In this document: positions 10,021 to 22,564 of the stretch, piece after piece
Position numbering within the stretch: the first letter of the stretch is position 1
How the letters are laid out: each line of letters begins with the position of its first letter
Assembly (NCBI GenBank): GCA_038503075.1
Contig: JBCAML010000010.1
Coordinates: 1,364,001 to 1,428,000 of the forward strand
Length of the DNA: 64,000 nt
Direction: 5' to 3'
DNA from: Gyromitra esculenta
Lineage: Eukaryota; Ascomycota; Pezizomycetes; Pezizales; Discinaceae
Program-made: the position numbers and the translations under genes
Notes under the pieces: generated by a model
The model's database searches: none
Seen by the model: only the letters and a program-made list of their open reading frames with translations
What the model was told of the DNA's origin: nothing

Positions 10021-13000
10021 TACCTACATGCCAAGTCCGGGAATTTTGAGGCTGGGTGTGGATATTCTTTTCCCCGGACGATCCAAGCGGCAGGGGTGAG
10101 CTGCCAGTCAGCGAACAACGCATCACCAATAGTCATTACTTGTCCTACCACAAGATGTCAAGCCCCGACCCGTTCCATATTCGTCGCGTCAACACCAAAA
10201 TTCTTGCCCCAAGCTTCTCAATTCCTGCTCAAAGATAGGATTCCGTTTGCAAACCTCAGCAGCTCGCATTTTGCGGGAACAAGCCATCCAATTACTTCAT
10301 CAGCGATTGGCTTAGTTACTTACGACATCGAACTTCACGGCCAATACCTCGGTCTCTATCGATGAGAAACCTCCCCAGACTTCCAGCATCTCAAGCGATC
10401 TCTACGTGCTTTCATTGGGATGACCGTTGATACCCGAAACAAGATGCAAGATGTTAGCCTCGACTTTTTAGAGGTCAAAGCCACCATCCATATTATTCCG
10501 ATAGCCCTTATTCAACCAGTGTCATGAATTATCACTTGTTCCGTGTAGGCAATGTAAGCGTCCGAAAACGGATCAAGGCCTATTGTTTCAAATATATGGC
10601 AACCGCATTCTAGGCTCCGGAATTCATATTTTAGCCCGTTTACTTGCATACATTTTTGGGAATTTATTTATTTATGTATGTAAGAGCAGTGGAAAATATC
10701 AGTGAGAGGGGTCAAAGGTTTGTAGCACAAACCTCTGGTATGAAACTGGACCGCATGTACACAGATATGTAGGTGTATGTTTATTGGGCCGGAGCGTAGC
10801 CTAGAGATGCAGGATTTATTGAGCGTCGCACGTGAAATAACCGGACCCGAAGAGACAAATTCAACGTCCGTGGTTAAAACTCCTGCAGCTATCCAACCGA
10901 AAAACGCCAGGATGCATAAAACCTGGGGCGGATCATATCCGCACACGCTTTCAAACAGAAATTTACAAAATCATATCCTTATCTCGTGTGGTGTGATAAG
11001 TTTCTGGAGTTAGCCATTTCCTACTAAAAAGTTAGCCCCACGAAAATCATTGGTTCCCACCTGTGCCTTACCGCCAATTATCCGGTGAATTAATTAGCAA
11101 GCCAGAACTTAGGGTTCTTCAGAAGCTCTATCGCACGAGCAAAGCCGAAGAAAAGGAAATGTGTATCCAAGTAAGATAAATACGCTACATGTAGCTTGTG
11201 AACAGCGGGTAGCCAATCACGACATGAAATTGGCCGTTGCTAAGACCGCCAACAGGCCACCAACATACGCGCAAGAAAGGTTAAACCGATAAGTTCTCGG
11301 GTGCTATATCATTACCAGTAAGAATTTTTATACGGGCTGGTAGACCTCATCATTTGCGACTCTAACTACCTGTTGGAAGCTCACCTTTATCCTAACCACC
11401 AACGGTTGTAGCTAGGGTAAACAATCAATTCCCTCAATCTTCCATTGAGCTAAAATGTAAACACAGAGGCGCTTCCCGCAGAATCACTTACGATAGAGGC
11501 AGGAACAAATACTTTGGTGGGCTTACAGTCCAAGCGGGTTCGGGTTGGGTGCCGAAAAAAAGTCCGCTTTACAATCGGCCTTGTTCTCAAAAGGAAACAT
11601 ATCATGATAATTGTGACTTCTTATACCCCGTGTTCTATTGGGTATGTAATTTGAACTTGGAAGGAAATTCAAAACTTGGGAACCCCATCGTCTGTTAAAT
11701 TTTTTTTTTTATCGGGGTAGACTCGTATTTTCTTTTAGGTGGCGGCCCAGCCCAAATCGCACGTTGCAACATTAGTTGAAAGTTTTTCCGAGTCTGGATG
11801 ACTTTACGTACGAATGAGACAGGAAATCTTGAAGCAAGCCTGGGTTCTGTCAAGTAAACAAGTTTTTGCAAATTAATCTGCGGAGTAAAAGGAAAGAAAG
11901 CGTAGTACCTACATAGCAGACTGCCCTTGAGCGCCCGCCCTGCTCAACCTCCGCCCTAGTTTAAAAATTAGCCTTACATGAAGGTAGAGTCCTCAGCTGG
12001 ATAAATTCGGGATGATGGAGTTCCATGGTTACAAATGGGGTTGATATCCGAGGCTCTGGCCCACTTGAATAATCACCGCCACTTTAATAGTCCTGCACCA
12101 AATAGTATGATGCACTCATAAACAATTTTCTTGCAGAAGTCCCCCACTTACAGCGGTTCTTTCAGATATGCACAGCATCCCCATTGACACATACTATCTG
12201 CCCACGCCAGATAGCCTTCGTCAGAGGGTTAGAACGGTTTTAAACACACTCCCTTCATCGCCATTTCTCTTTTAACTTACAGGATGCTGGAAAATTTTTA
12301 GCTTCCTAACTGAAAGTTTTGACGGTTCCGTCTCACCTTACGCGGAGAGAAGTTGGCCCAAAAACCACGCGACAAGCATCATAGATCATTCGGCATAGCA
12401 AACCGTTAAAATCGGCGAGACACCAATGTCAGGCTCTTTAACGCTAACAGGTAGCAATTTTATTTGTATTTGTATTTTTAGATGTGTAGCCCGCAGCCGA
12501 AGGGGGAGCTCAGAATTAACACCGATCGGACGGCTTTCCGGGGTAGTATTTGATTTAAGCCTCCAACACCCAATATCCCGCAGGACCGGCGACGATGATG
12601 GCCTTCCGACATCTAGCACGGTGTTCTAGTAAATATCTCACCTTTCGTTTAGATATTCCTTATCTCCATACGCACCGGATCCCTGAAAGCAAGCACTTAA
12701 GCAACTATATGGGGATGTGTCTCATCGGCAAAAGTTGAGAGATAAGGCTCATCTGCGCAGTCTCTAGGTCCTTGGCTACGGAAAGTCTATGTAGCGGGAA
12801 GCTAATGCGTTTGCTATTGTTTGCTATTGTTTGCTACTCTGCTCGATGCTCATCCACTAGGAAGGAATACCTGGCTCCTCAAGTGCAACCCATGAGGATG
12901 CTAGAATCTGGGCGCGGTCTAGCGAAAGCCAACGCGACATCCCGAATTTAAATGATGGGCTCAACTAAAAGGGTTGAAGCCGTAAAAGTCTAAACCGGGT

Positions 13001-14026
13001 AATAAGGGCTATCGAGAAGCTCTCGCCCCACTGCATGTAGTGTCACACGTCCCAACTTTCTTTCGATGTATATGGAGAACACCATGTGGCCTTCCCGAGA
13101 AACGGGGGTACTAGGCTAGGTTAGTTTACCAAATCCTGCCGCAACTGCGTAGTATGGATCTTCACTGAACAGAGCTACCATGGCCAACCAATAGGACAAA
13201 TACAAGTACATGTGGCTTTAGCGATATCACTATGCATTAAGACTAGGCGTCACATCACGGCACATCACTCGTCCCCAAATAGCACGAGATTGAATACCAA
13301 AAATCAAAATAACATAGTAAACTTCGGCTCCGCTAGCCTTGTGGCAAAACGGCTGGTGCCCATAAGTATATGGAATAATTGCTCTACCTACCGTGTAATC
13401 TCAGACATAATGGATGGGCCGGGATGAGACAGTAGGATAAAGTTGTATCCTGACTGGTTGAAAAATCGTTGGGGTTCAATTACAGCCAGTGAACAAGCAC
13501 CCCAAGATCGAGCCGATAACCTAAAAGTACGGATCCTGCTACCTTGACCAGTAATATTACAGCATTATCCTGGAGTCTCAGGCTGGTCCTGTTCCTTATG
13601 GTCGAGATAATACGGTATTGGAGCGCTAATGAAGGTGTCAAATACTTGAGCCGAAACTTGGACTTTACCGCGCGAAGATCTGATAAAAATTCTGTCCACC
13701 AGGCCAAAGCAAAAACAATTGATATCCACGAAAATCTGTCAGACAATTTGTTATGCCTTGCTGCTGGAATTGCCGTTTCGGGGTGGGTCAGGTTATATGA
13801 GGGGGTTTTTTTTTTTTGAAATTTCTCCATAGAGATGTAGTAAATTTGCTTCTACCGCCATAACAGGGGATTAGTCTAGTTGTTCCCCTCTTTCCCCAAA
13901 GCTCTTTATCATTCCTCAGTCAATTCTATATAAAAAGAACTAAATCTATGAAACATAACTGGTGGCCAGTACCTCCTCTTCGGTTGTACCCAATAGAACT
14001 CCTCGGGTTATAGTGGATTGTATCCC
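10021..14026. other. Gene desert, about 4 kb
   Basis: No supported gene on either strand. A 140-codon plus frame overlapping the MITE (9943-10365) has no domain. A 10-bp unit GTTTGCTATT is repeated three times at 12,809-12,838. A T-run lies at 11,700-11,710 and another at 13,806-13,817. Confidence 0.5.
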
Positions 14027-14950
14027 CTAAGATAAGGATTGAGAACACTCAACTTTTCTCAAGTGTCTCCAGATCATTCTCAGTCTCGCCGTAGCAGTCC
14101 CGCTGTCTTGTTTACCCTTTCCTTTCCTATCACTCAAAATCTCATTTTGGGCTTGCCGCACCACTTCAGCATAGTCTCCCCAAACCTCCTCGACGTATTC
14201 ATTTGCAGTCGACAAGAACTCGACCGGATCTTCACAACCTGCGAAGGAGCGGATTATGGGATGCGTGGTATTCATGCCGCGAAGTCCTAGATCTGTGGAA
14301 TAGATCTTGGGATCTAAGGGCCGGGAAAGGAAATTTATGACATCCAGGCCATCCTCTATATCTCGATGAAGGCCATGGCTGTTTGGTGGGGAAGCGAAAG
14401 GCTCTAGGTTCACAGTATTAAGTTGTATACGGGGCTGTTTGAACGAGTCGAACTCGTCCTCCGATGAGTATAGTCGGCCGGGTGGCTGGCTTCTAATCCC
14501 TTGAGGTTTATCCGTAGAACCGAACAAGAAGGAAGTGCTGGGTGAGGAACGTTCGGAATATGCATATAAACCTGTAAAAGAACTTGAGGCATGGGATTGT
14601 TGGTGGCTAGACTTTGTAGAGGCAGAGTGGGAGGCTAGGGAGGCTAGGGAGGCAAGAGAGGTTGTTGTCGAGGGTATAGCGGGATTTGTGAAGGAGTTCA
14701 AGAGTGAAGATGCTGACGTTGTTATGCTTGAAAGGGCGCAATCAAGCCCGGGTCGAGGGGTGTGTGAAAGGACGGGATACTCTTCTGGGCTGGGCTCGAC
14801 GGGATCCAGCGCAGGGACATCTGGAGGTTGACGCGGGGAAGACATAAAGATGGGCCTGATGCTCTTGTGGAACTGGATATCATTCAGTAGACGGTAATTG
14901 TCTGGGGGGGTTTTCCGCAGTTTCATTCTTCTAGATCTTACCCCCCCCAT
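14027..14950 (-). CDS. Serine-rich protein of unknown function
   Basis: A single open frame of up to 307 residues. Possible starts are the ATG at 14950, one at 14926 (MKLRKTPPDN) and one at 14845 (MSSPRQPPDV). A GTAAGA donor just after the first ATG means the N-terminus could also be spliced, so the start is uncertain. The N-terminal half is Ser/Thr/Pro-rich with a short LAS triple repeat and looks disordered. The last 110 residues are less biased and probably folded, with a stretch reading HPIIRSFAGCEDPVEFL and an ending rich in basic residues (ARLRMIWRHLRKVE). I do not recognise the family. It is divergent from the PP2A subunit gene across a 1.2-kb shared upstream region. Not recognised as membrane or secreted. 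Confidence 0.6.
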   Translation of the reverse strand: MGGVRSRRMKLRKTPPDNYRLLNDIQFHKSIRPIFMSSPRQPPDVPALDPVEPSPEEYPVLSHTPRPGLDCALSSITTSASSLLNSFTNPAIPSTTTSLASLASLASHSASTKSSHQQSHASSSFTGLYAYSERSSPSTSFLFGSTDKPQGIRSQPPGRLYSSEDEFDSFKQPRIQLNTVNLEPFASPPNSHGLHRDIEDGLDVINFLSRPLDPKIYSTDLGLRGMNTTHPIIRSFAGCEDPVEFLSTANEYVEEVWGDYAEVVRQAQNEILSDRKGKGKQDSGTATARLRMIWRHLRKVECSQSLS

Positions 14951-16129
14951 ACCCTAGGTCAGTAAACACGTGTTTTGACAAGAAATGCGAAGATCACCAG
15001 ATCGAAGAGCCGAGGGTAATTATTATCATGTGTGTTCGGGTGGTTTAGGGTTTGAAGAAGAGGCTTTTCCAAGCGGCCTTCCCAGAAGCGGAAACATCCA
15101 GCCTATCGCAGGATTACTGGAATGGAGTAAACTTCGTAAAACTCCACTGCTGTCGAATACCTTGTTCGAGGAATGGCAAAAGCCCTCTCCTGAGATTCAT
15201 GATTAAGGATATTAGATGATAGCGCGCTATGGGTGGGGCAGTGACTAAGCACCCCACTCCGCATCTCAACTAGGGAAACCTCTGGCTCTTACTGTGGGTC
15301 TGTATATACTCTACATAGAGTGCTGGCGTAAGAACAACTTCAAACGGCAGCAGTGCTCTAGCTATTTGCACTCCATTGTACCTTTACAGCACTGCCATTG
15401 ACGTTGTTGCCATCGCCGGTCTCTGCTTCCCACTGCCTGGTGTTGAGGGTCGCAATCTTTCGCTGCGCTGTCACTAACCCACCAAAGTCTATCTCCCAAT
15501 AACAAGGCACGTATAGATTCATACCACTTTTCTATTCCCTCCGCGTCTTCGTTGGGAAACTCGGCTTGTCACCCCGCCTGCTACAAGGTAACAATATTCC
15601 TCTGCCGCACTCTCACCGAGCAGGCTGCAAACAACTATCCCCCATCTCCGCATCCGCATCCGCTTCTCTCCAAGTATTTCCTCCTCACCAGCCATCCGAT
15701 CCGCAACGAGCCCCCCTTCCTCCGCAGTTCTCTCCCCTTCTTGGGAAAAGAAAAAAAAAAGAAGAGGTCTTCTCCCTGCGGCTGCTTGCCCTTATCTTTC
15801 CTCCTGCGCTGCCTTTGTTCGCTGCAGCTCCAGGCGGTCCTCAGTAAACCCCTCCCATCCATTCCCATATCCTACGATCTCTCCCCTCCTCTCCCCTATT
15901 CCCACCCCACCCATCCATCCCAAGGTAATCACTGCTACCCCGCGGTATCCTTATTTCGTTATTGACTAACTCCGGATTTCGCTCCGCATCGACCAGATCT
16001 GGAATTCCATCCCACCCCCCGCTAAAATAAACAATCTTGTCTTTGCTACCACCTCAAGATTTCCACTAGTCATCCGCTCTCACTCTCCCGTCACTCCTTG
16101 CTCCTCCATCACGCCTTCCTGCAGCCATC
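14951..16129. promoter_or_regulatory. Divergent intergenic region with pyrimidine-rich leader of the PP2A gene
   Basis: This separates two divergently oriented genes. From about 15,540 to 16,128 the plus strand is strikingly C/T-rich (runs such as CCCCTCCCATCCATTCCC), typical of strong or housekeeping fungal promoters and 5' leaders. Apparent frames here (for example 15,552-15,965) are low-complexity by-products of that bias. Confidence 0.6.
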
Positions 16130-18034
16130 ATGGTCGATGGGGAGATAGCGTCTCCGACGTGGAAGTTCACACAGTACGTCTCGATCTGCTGCCTCATGTT
16201 TCGCGAGCTGTGTAATGGCTATTTTTGGAGTGGCAGGGGTCGTGACCCCACTTCCCCACTGATATCATAGCATTGCTCTGGGGTGCATCTTTTTTTTGGG
16301 CTCGCTGATCGTTACCGTAATACAGATGCTTTGGTGACAAAGGGGACGTAGAGGATATCACAGAAGGTAATACCAATGAATTCCACTCGCTACTTATTCT
16401 TTGAAAGGCAAGCTAGGCGATAGTTATTGGCCTCTTTTACAAGCTAACTTTTCACAAAACTCCAGCCGATATAATATCAACTGTTGAATTCGATCATACC
16501 GGTAATTACTTGGCCACTGGGGATAAAGGTGGGAGGGTTGTATTATTTGAGAGAAATGAAACGGCAAGTTCCTGTACCCCTGCAATCTCTCGTTCGTCCT
16601 TATTATGTTGGAGGATTTGTTTATACTTTACAGTTAGCTCTTGCTAAACCTTGTTTGTTTCTGTGCTATAGAAGAAAACTTGCGAATATAAATTTCACAC
16701 TGAATTCCAATCCCACGAGCCAGAGTTCGATTACTTAAAATCTCTTGAAATCGAGGAAAAAATCAACAAGATTAAATGGTGCAAACGGCAAAACGCCTCT
16801 CACTTCCTTTTATCAACTAACGACAAGACGATCAAGCTTTGGAAGGTCTTCGAGAAGTCTCTCAAAGTTGTTGCTGAAAATAACCTCTCACACGATGGTG
16901 CCACTACCTCTGCCGGGGGTATCCGGCATCACCTCCAGCAACCTCCTCCGATTTTCAATAATTCCACCGCATTACGGCTTCCAAGACTGACGCACCATGA
17001 TACGGTTGTTGCTGCAGTTCCCAGGAGGACTTATGCAAATGCCCATGCGTACCATATCAATAGCATTTCGGTGAACTCTGACGGGGAAACCTTCATTTCT
17101 AGCGATGATCTAAGGATCAATCTATGGAATCTGAACATCCAAGACCAAAGTTTCAACATTGTTGATATTAAGCCGGCAAACATGGAGGAGTTGACCGAGG
17201 TGATCACTGCCGCAGAGTTTCATCCACAGTACTGCAATTGGTTCATGTATGCCAGCAGCAAAGGAACTATAAAGCTAGCAGACATGAGAGAAAGTGCCCT
17301 GTGTGATCAACACGTTAAACGTAAGGTCCTTAGTTTGAACTATAGGTTGCAAGATTAAGTTAACAAGGTATTTCCCCACCAAAAATAGTGTTTGAGCAGG
17401 AAGAAGATCCGTCATCCCGTTCTTTCTTCTCTGAGATCATTTCCTCCATTTCCGACGTTCGTTTCTCTTCCGACGGCCGCTATATTCTCTCTCGCGACTA
17501 CCTTACGGTAAAGATTTGGGATATAAACATGGAGAACAAACCTGTGAAGACTATTCCAATTCATGAGCATCTGCGGCCGCGGCTCTGCGATACCTATGAA
17601 AACGATTCTATCTTTGACAAATTTGAGGTTGTGTTTTCAGGCGATGGAAGGAACGTCATGACTGGATCTTACAACAATAACTTCATGATATACCCTAGTG
17701 ACCCGGAAAAGGAAGTTGAGGTTGTATTGCAGGCAGATAAGAGTGCATTTAAAGCCAAAAAGGTGGGTGTGCCGACACCTATTAACGGTGGAAAGAAAGG
17801 GGGCTCTAGGGCAGGGAGCCCTGCAGCAGGATCAGGTCCGGGAGGGAGGATGAGGAAGGAAACAGACGCAGACCAGATTGACTTCAATAAGAAGATTCTA
17901 CACATGAGCTGGCATCCATTTGAAGATTCGATTGCTATTGCAGCCACGAATAATGTATGTTATTTCTCGTTTTACGATTCCCACTATGGCTGTATTAACG
18001 TACTTTTTAGTTGTTTGTGTTTTCCGCATTGTAA
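16130..18034 (+). CDS. CDC55: Serine/threonine phosphatase PP2A B-type (PR55) regulatory subunit
   Basis: Six exons: 16130-16173, 16326-16366, 16466-16563, 16672-17320, 17389-17954 and 18011-18034, giving 473 residues. The protein is a WD40 propeller that docks on the PP2A scaffold and selects substrates in cell-cycle and morphogenesis control. Family hallmarks are visible: [20 protein letters not shown] near the N-terminus, then [39 protein letters not shown], the [17 protein letters not shown] blade, and [19 protein letters not shown]. The protein ends ATNNLFVFSAL. A Gly/Ala-rich basic insert (about residues 395-430) before the last blade is usual in filamentous ascomycetes. Intron 3 has a GC donor (GCAAGT at 16564) with a good CTAAAC branch and TAG acceptor. 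The other introns are GT-AG. The reading frame is intact throughout. Confidence 0.95.
16564..16671 (+). other. GC-AG intron in the PP2A B subunit gene
   Basis: A 108-nt intron between the codons for NET and KKT. Family conservation fixes both exon edges: the upstream exon ends AAT GAA ACG and the downstream begins AAG AAA ACT TGC. The donor is therefore GCAAGT, not GT. No GT donor nearby restores the conserved protein. Confidence 0.88.
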
Positions 18035-19919
18035 ATTGGTTATCCCCATTCTTTTACAATTGGAGGCTCTTCATTCAATGAACCTAAGCGCTTGTATTTT
18101 GTTTGTTACATTCGCATAAGTGATTGCCTGGGAACTTTCTTGCTTTCATCCTCCAACATAGTAGTGATACATGGCCATTAGTATTCTGCCAACCAAACAA
18201 GTCTTTTTTTTTTTGCTTATAGCTTAGAGGTTTCAAACTCCAGATCGTGTTTTTTTTTCGGGATCATAGTACTGTTATATTTGGTGGGCAAGTCCCTGGG
18301 CTTAAAGTAAAATCTTAAGAGAGAAGGCGACGAAAAGAGCCGATTGGACAGTATTGGGCGTCTCCCCGTAAAAATCAGAAGCGCTTCAGGTCCTAAGAGG
18401 GTAATGACATGTCGCGACAACCAGAAACTACACTAGAAATCACACCGAAGAGAGGTTGCCTATGCTAATTCTACGGTCGCAATTCCACAAATAAGGTGAG
18501 AAATGCGGTTTTTTGCAGGGTCACTATGGCCTTGCATATCAAAAGATATTTTGCTAATTTTCGCAATATTCGTGTGAACAAGAATTTATTAGTAATTATT
18601 AAACTATTAGTACTCTAGAGTACCTACTCGCGATGCAATTGGGTATTCAGTGATACAGGGGTTTGAACCAATCAAAATATGGGCGAATACGGTGAGAAGC
18701 AGCATAGACGGTTCGAAAACTCCTGTAAATGGCCTGATTAACGAAGTGGTGGTGCTATATATCACCGCCTTGGTCTTGCTCGCCCAATAGGGCGTCCCTC
18801 TTCATTAGAATACCTGTATCACTGGAAGGCCAGTAGGCTGGCCGGGCCCCGAATGCCTTTGATTCAATATCTACTTTTGCAACTCTGGATTTGGATATTC
18901 ATGAGGCACCCTGCGAAATTTGGGGAAAATTGAGCTGGTAGTTTGTGGGAAGCAAGACGATCATGGTTATAGTTGTAGCACAGTGACCTTAGTCAATTCA
19001 TTTACTGATATCTATGCCTTCTTTCCAGCTTACCCCCACTAACACATTAACCACATATATCAGAGAGAGCTTAGTAGTAAAGCAGAAATGCCGAGTTAGG
19101 AGCTCAAAGAGGCTTTATACAAACTACTCTATGACATATGTACGACACATATCTAGATTTGTGAAAACATATTCATCAGGTTGGTCTTGCTTATTAATCT
19201 ATAAACTAACCACAAAGGGTAACGAAAGCAACGTTCTACAGGTGACCCCTCTGTCTTCGACATTCGGGGATTGAATACTTGATTGCATCACGAGTAGTGA
19301 TAAATCTAAAATACGGTCTGAAGTGTTCTAAATTTTATGGGAAGGCATCCATTGACTCTGTTGAAATAGGAAAGTGCTGGCAGTAACCTCAACCCTGAGA
19401 TTACAATTGATTTTCTCCCACGCCTTCTTTCTCACTCAACTCGGGTTCATGGGTTTAATCGCCAAATACAACGCTACTCACGAGGTGGTGTGACTGTAAG
19501 ATTATTCTGTAAGTTCAAACACCCTCTTAAGAAATTTAAATCAATGACCATAGCTTTACTATATCACTTCTATGAGAAGTTTGGATGCACTATTTATTCA
19601 AAAATTTCCACTCGTCTCTTTCCAACCACTTTTTCCCTCCTCTGATCCCATCATACTTTAGCTTCTTCTATCTGTTATAACTGATTTCAGGAAACCCCAT
19701 GTCAACTATTTCTTTCCCAGCAGCATCGAAATGGACTGGCCTCTACAAGTTTGGGTAGACTAGAGTCCAAAATCTTTTCGCGTATCGTCGTTCTCTAGTT
19801 GATGAATACTTTTTGGCACTTAGTAGTTCGTTGCGTCGCGGAACCACAGTCACTATTTAGGCGTAACTATTCGCACCAAAGCGAGCATTAGCCATGTGCC
19901 TTACTAATTATCTACCGTA
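18035..19919. other. Intergenic, no supported gene
   Basis: 3' flank of the PP2A gene followed by AT-rich DNA. Short open frames (18,217-18,420; 19,014-19,274) have no recognisable motif. Confidence 0.5.
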
Positions 19920-20050
19920 CTCAGGGCAGGCATGAAGAACCCAAAAATGCAGACAGAAGTTGGCTAATAAACCCGATAATGTGGTTAGTAAGCAAATCGG
20001 AAAACCTTACTAGCAAAAGACATCTTCGAGTTCCTCATGCCTGCCCTAAG
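19920..20050. mobile_element. 131-bp TA-flanked MITE (family 1, copy B)
   Basis: Inverted ends CTCAGGGCAGGCATGAAG (left) and CTTAGGGCAGGCATGAGG (right, reversed), each followed by AAC-C/T-C, with TA outside both ends (19,918-19,919 and 20,051-20,052). It aligns end to end with the copy at 9,888-10,020, mostly with transition differences. Confidence 0.85.
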
Positions 20051-20772
20051 TATATGTATCTAGCTCCTATCCTACGATTATACGGGATATTTTTTTTAAC
20101 CCTATCCTTCAAAGAAATCTATTTATAGGTTTCTAATATTGTCATGATAGAAAATTAGTTAATTATAATATTTTTTCGTAGATTATCATGTTAATTCGGA
20201 AATAATAACAGAAGCCGTGTTGAAACAGTAGGAGGATATTGTGTCCTAACCAGTTAGAGTCGCAGACTCAATGAGACAGAGACCAAATTGTGATAGAAGC
20301 CCTGCTGTCTTAGACTAACCACACTCGTCAATTCTAGGCTCATACTACACTTCATTAAATCATTACTAAATACAGCATCTTTCTCGCCTAGAGAATACAG
20401 CTAGGGGTTACAGAGCAATCTCTTGTCGAGATCTCTAGGGTTGCAGAAATACGGTAAATAACGTTAACTTACGATATGCGAGCGTACTATGTAGTCTAAA
20501 TATCGTAATTTAAGAACTATAATATTTAGCTTCAATCGTTCTCAAACTACTCAAGACTAGACAAGCATTAGAGCAGTGCATCTTTATTCACCGGTGGATT
20601 AATTCATCTCTCTGTACGGCGTCCAATCGCCCGAAAAGATGTATCTAGCTATTCTAACCTCTCTTATATAGCAGAATAGAGAGATATCGACTTAAAGAGC
20701 GAAGAGTATATAGGGTTAGGGCTATTTAGATGATGGAGGTGTCAAGGCGAAGATATATGAATTTGTCATGTA
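20051..20772. other. Intergenic, no supported gene
   Basis: AT-rich, no open frame of note. The segment at 20,225-20,255 resembles 13,423-13,455 (both contain ACAGTAGGA followed by a TCCT-rich half), possibly another old dispersed repeat; too short to be sure. Confidence 0.4.
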
Positions 20773-21105
20773 GACAGGTTGGCCCCGTCCCGAGAACGCC
20801 CCTAAAGCGAGCACCAATCAAAGTATGATAATCGTTATGTGGTTTGCGGCTAGTTGCAACAAACCTAGCGATTTACCCACAAGAGATACCATCTGCAGCA
20901 TCTGCGGCCTAAATTAGTGACAGCTATAGTTATCTTCTACTAGGTCAGTATGGGCTGCTCTTGGAGTCAAATCAGGTGTAGATTCAAAATATCCTATTAG
21001 TTTTCTCAAATACAGAGTTAATCATTGGGTTACAAGTGCATAAGTATAGACTCATTTTGATTGGTGCTCGCTACAGGGCCGTTCTCGATACGGGGCCAAC
21101 CTGTC
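20773..21105. mobile_element. 333-bp TA-flanked MITE (family 2)
   Basis: Long inverted ends of about 52 bp beginning GACAGGTTGGCCCCGT at both termini and continuing through CGAGAACG to GCGAGCACCAATCAAA. TA lies outside each end (20,771-20,772 and 21,106-21,107). No coding capacity. Tc1/mariner-type by target site. Confidence 0.85.
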
Positions 21106-22564
21106 TAGCAGACCTGGTCTTGTTGCCTCGTAGGGGGGGACGTATACTCTGAACGAAGAACTGTATCTTACGTGCTCAGAAGGGTAAAAATCTTGAGCTT
21201 TAGACCTGTGGACCCTTTTCTACTATCAGGTAAAAATTCGCTCGCTCTAATGGCCACTTCTAGCATTCTGGTACTGGGCTAGGTAGGGCCCTGTTCGTGG
21301 AGGGCGACAACTAAGTTTTACTGGTCAAATCAAACGACTAATTAGCATCGAGATTGACTATTTCCCCTGCCCCGTAACCCTTCGAATTCACCTCGTTCAG
21401 AGCATTTGGGAGGTGCGATTACACCGTAGCAGCATAGCCTGAAGTAATACTAGATTGCTAGCATTACTCAGCGATACAATAGCAGATTCACCCTATTTCT
21501 CACCTAGATCCAGGTAGAAAAGTGCTACCTATCACCCTACCCCGTCTTGTCGTCTGGCACCTAGTGGCATGGGATTTGTATCTCTACAATACGTAACCCA
21601 CCTCACCAGGCGCAGGCTAGCTAGCTTCGTTCTCGTTCTCATTACTATTGCATGTAGTTATTATATATTAATATAGCTACATGTTAATCGCTACGTTCAT
21701 TATAATAAAATAATTCTTCATCTCGATTGGAAGATAAGTATTCGAAATTGGAGACAGCGACTCCCTTACTTCCTCAAAAATCACTGTAGTATGCACGCCC
21801 ATGGCGTTGGAGAGTTTGAAATGCTATTTATGGGAGTTCAGTATTCTGTGTGTTCTGTTAGACCCCAAGCCCTCCGTTTTAAAAACGAAAAATAACAAAG
21901 ATGAGTTATCGGACAGGAGAATTTTGAGGTTTCATATATTACAAGATAAATCGTCCCACTAACGGTGCATGCTACTGCGAACAGAGAATAGTGTATCAAT
22001 AGTTATCGTAAGATAATCCTAGAAAAAATGGGAAAGTAAGGAAACTCAGGGAAGAAAGCGGAGAGCAAGATGATATCCTTGTAACTGAGGAAGATAGAGA
22101 TGAAATAAAATGAAACAAAACCCATCGAGATAACACAAATACTAGAATTATACCCTCCCTAAAACATGCTCTCATGTACCTCGAATCCACTCTTTCCACA
22201 GATAAGTATACAAACTAGGCGAAAAAAAACAAGCGCTCCCGCACGGGGTCTACACCCTTCCGAAGTCAAATGTTTTTCCTCTATAGCATACTCATCTTCA
22301 CACGACCTACAGGAGACCGTGGAGCGTGAACCCACACGCCACGCGGTCTCCGATTCAGAAAACCCTACTGCGGGACCAAGAAAAAACTTGCCATCCAGCG
22401 TTGGATATTCGAATAAAATCGTTTGGCTCTCGAATGCCTTTTTTTTGTGCTTTTTGATTTATAGGGTTGGAGTGATTTGTTGATCGAAGATAGAAGCCAT
22501 CAAAGCTTTTCGTAATGAACAGTTTTGGTGGCTGCTGTTTTGATATGCGATTTTCAAGGCTTTA
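21106..22564. other. Intergenic, no supported gene
   Basis: AT-rich sequence with no convincing open frame. The last few hundred bases are the 3' flank of the minus-strand C2H2 gene. Confidence 0.45.

Noticed and set aside
9943..10365. 140-codon plus frame
   Set aside because: Begins inside a MITE and has no domain.
15552..15965. 137-codon frame before the PP2A gene
   Set aside because: Lies in the C/T-rich leader, has no real ATG at its start and is low-complexity.
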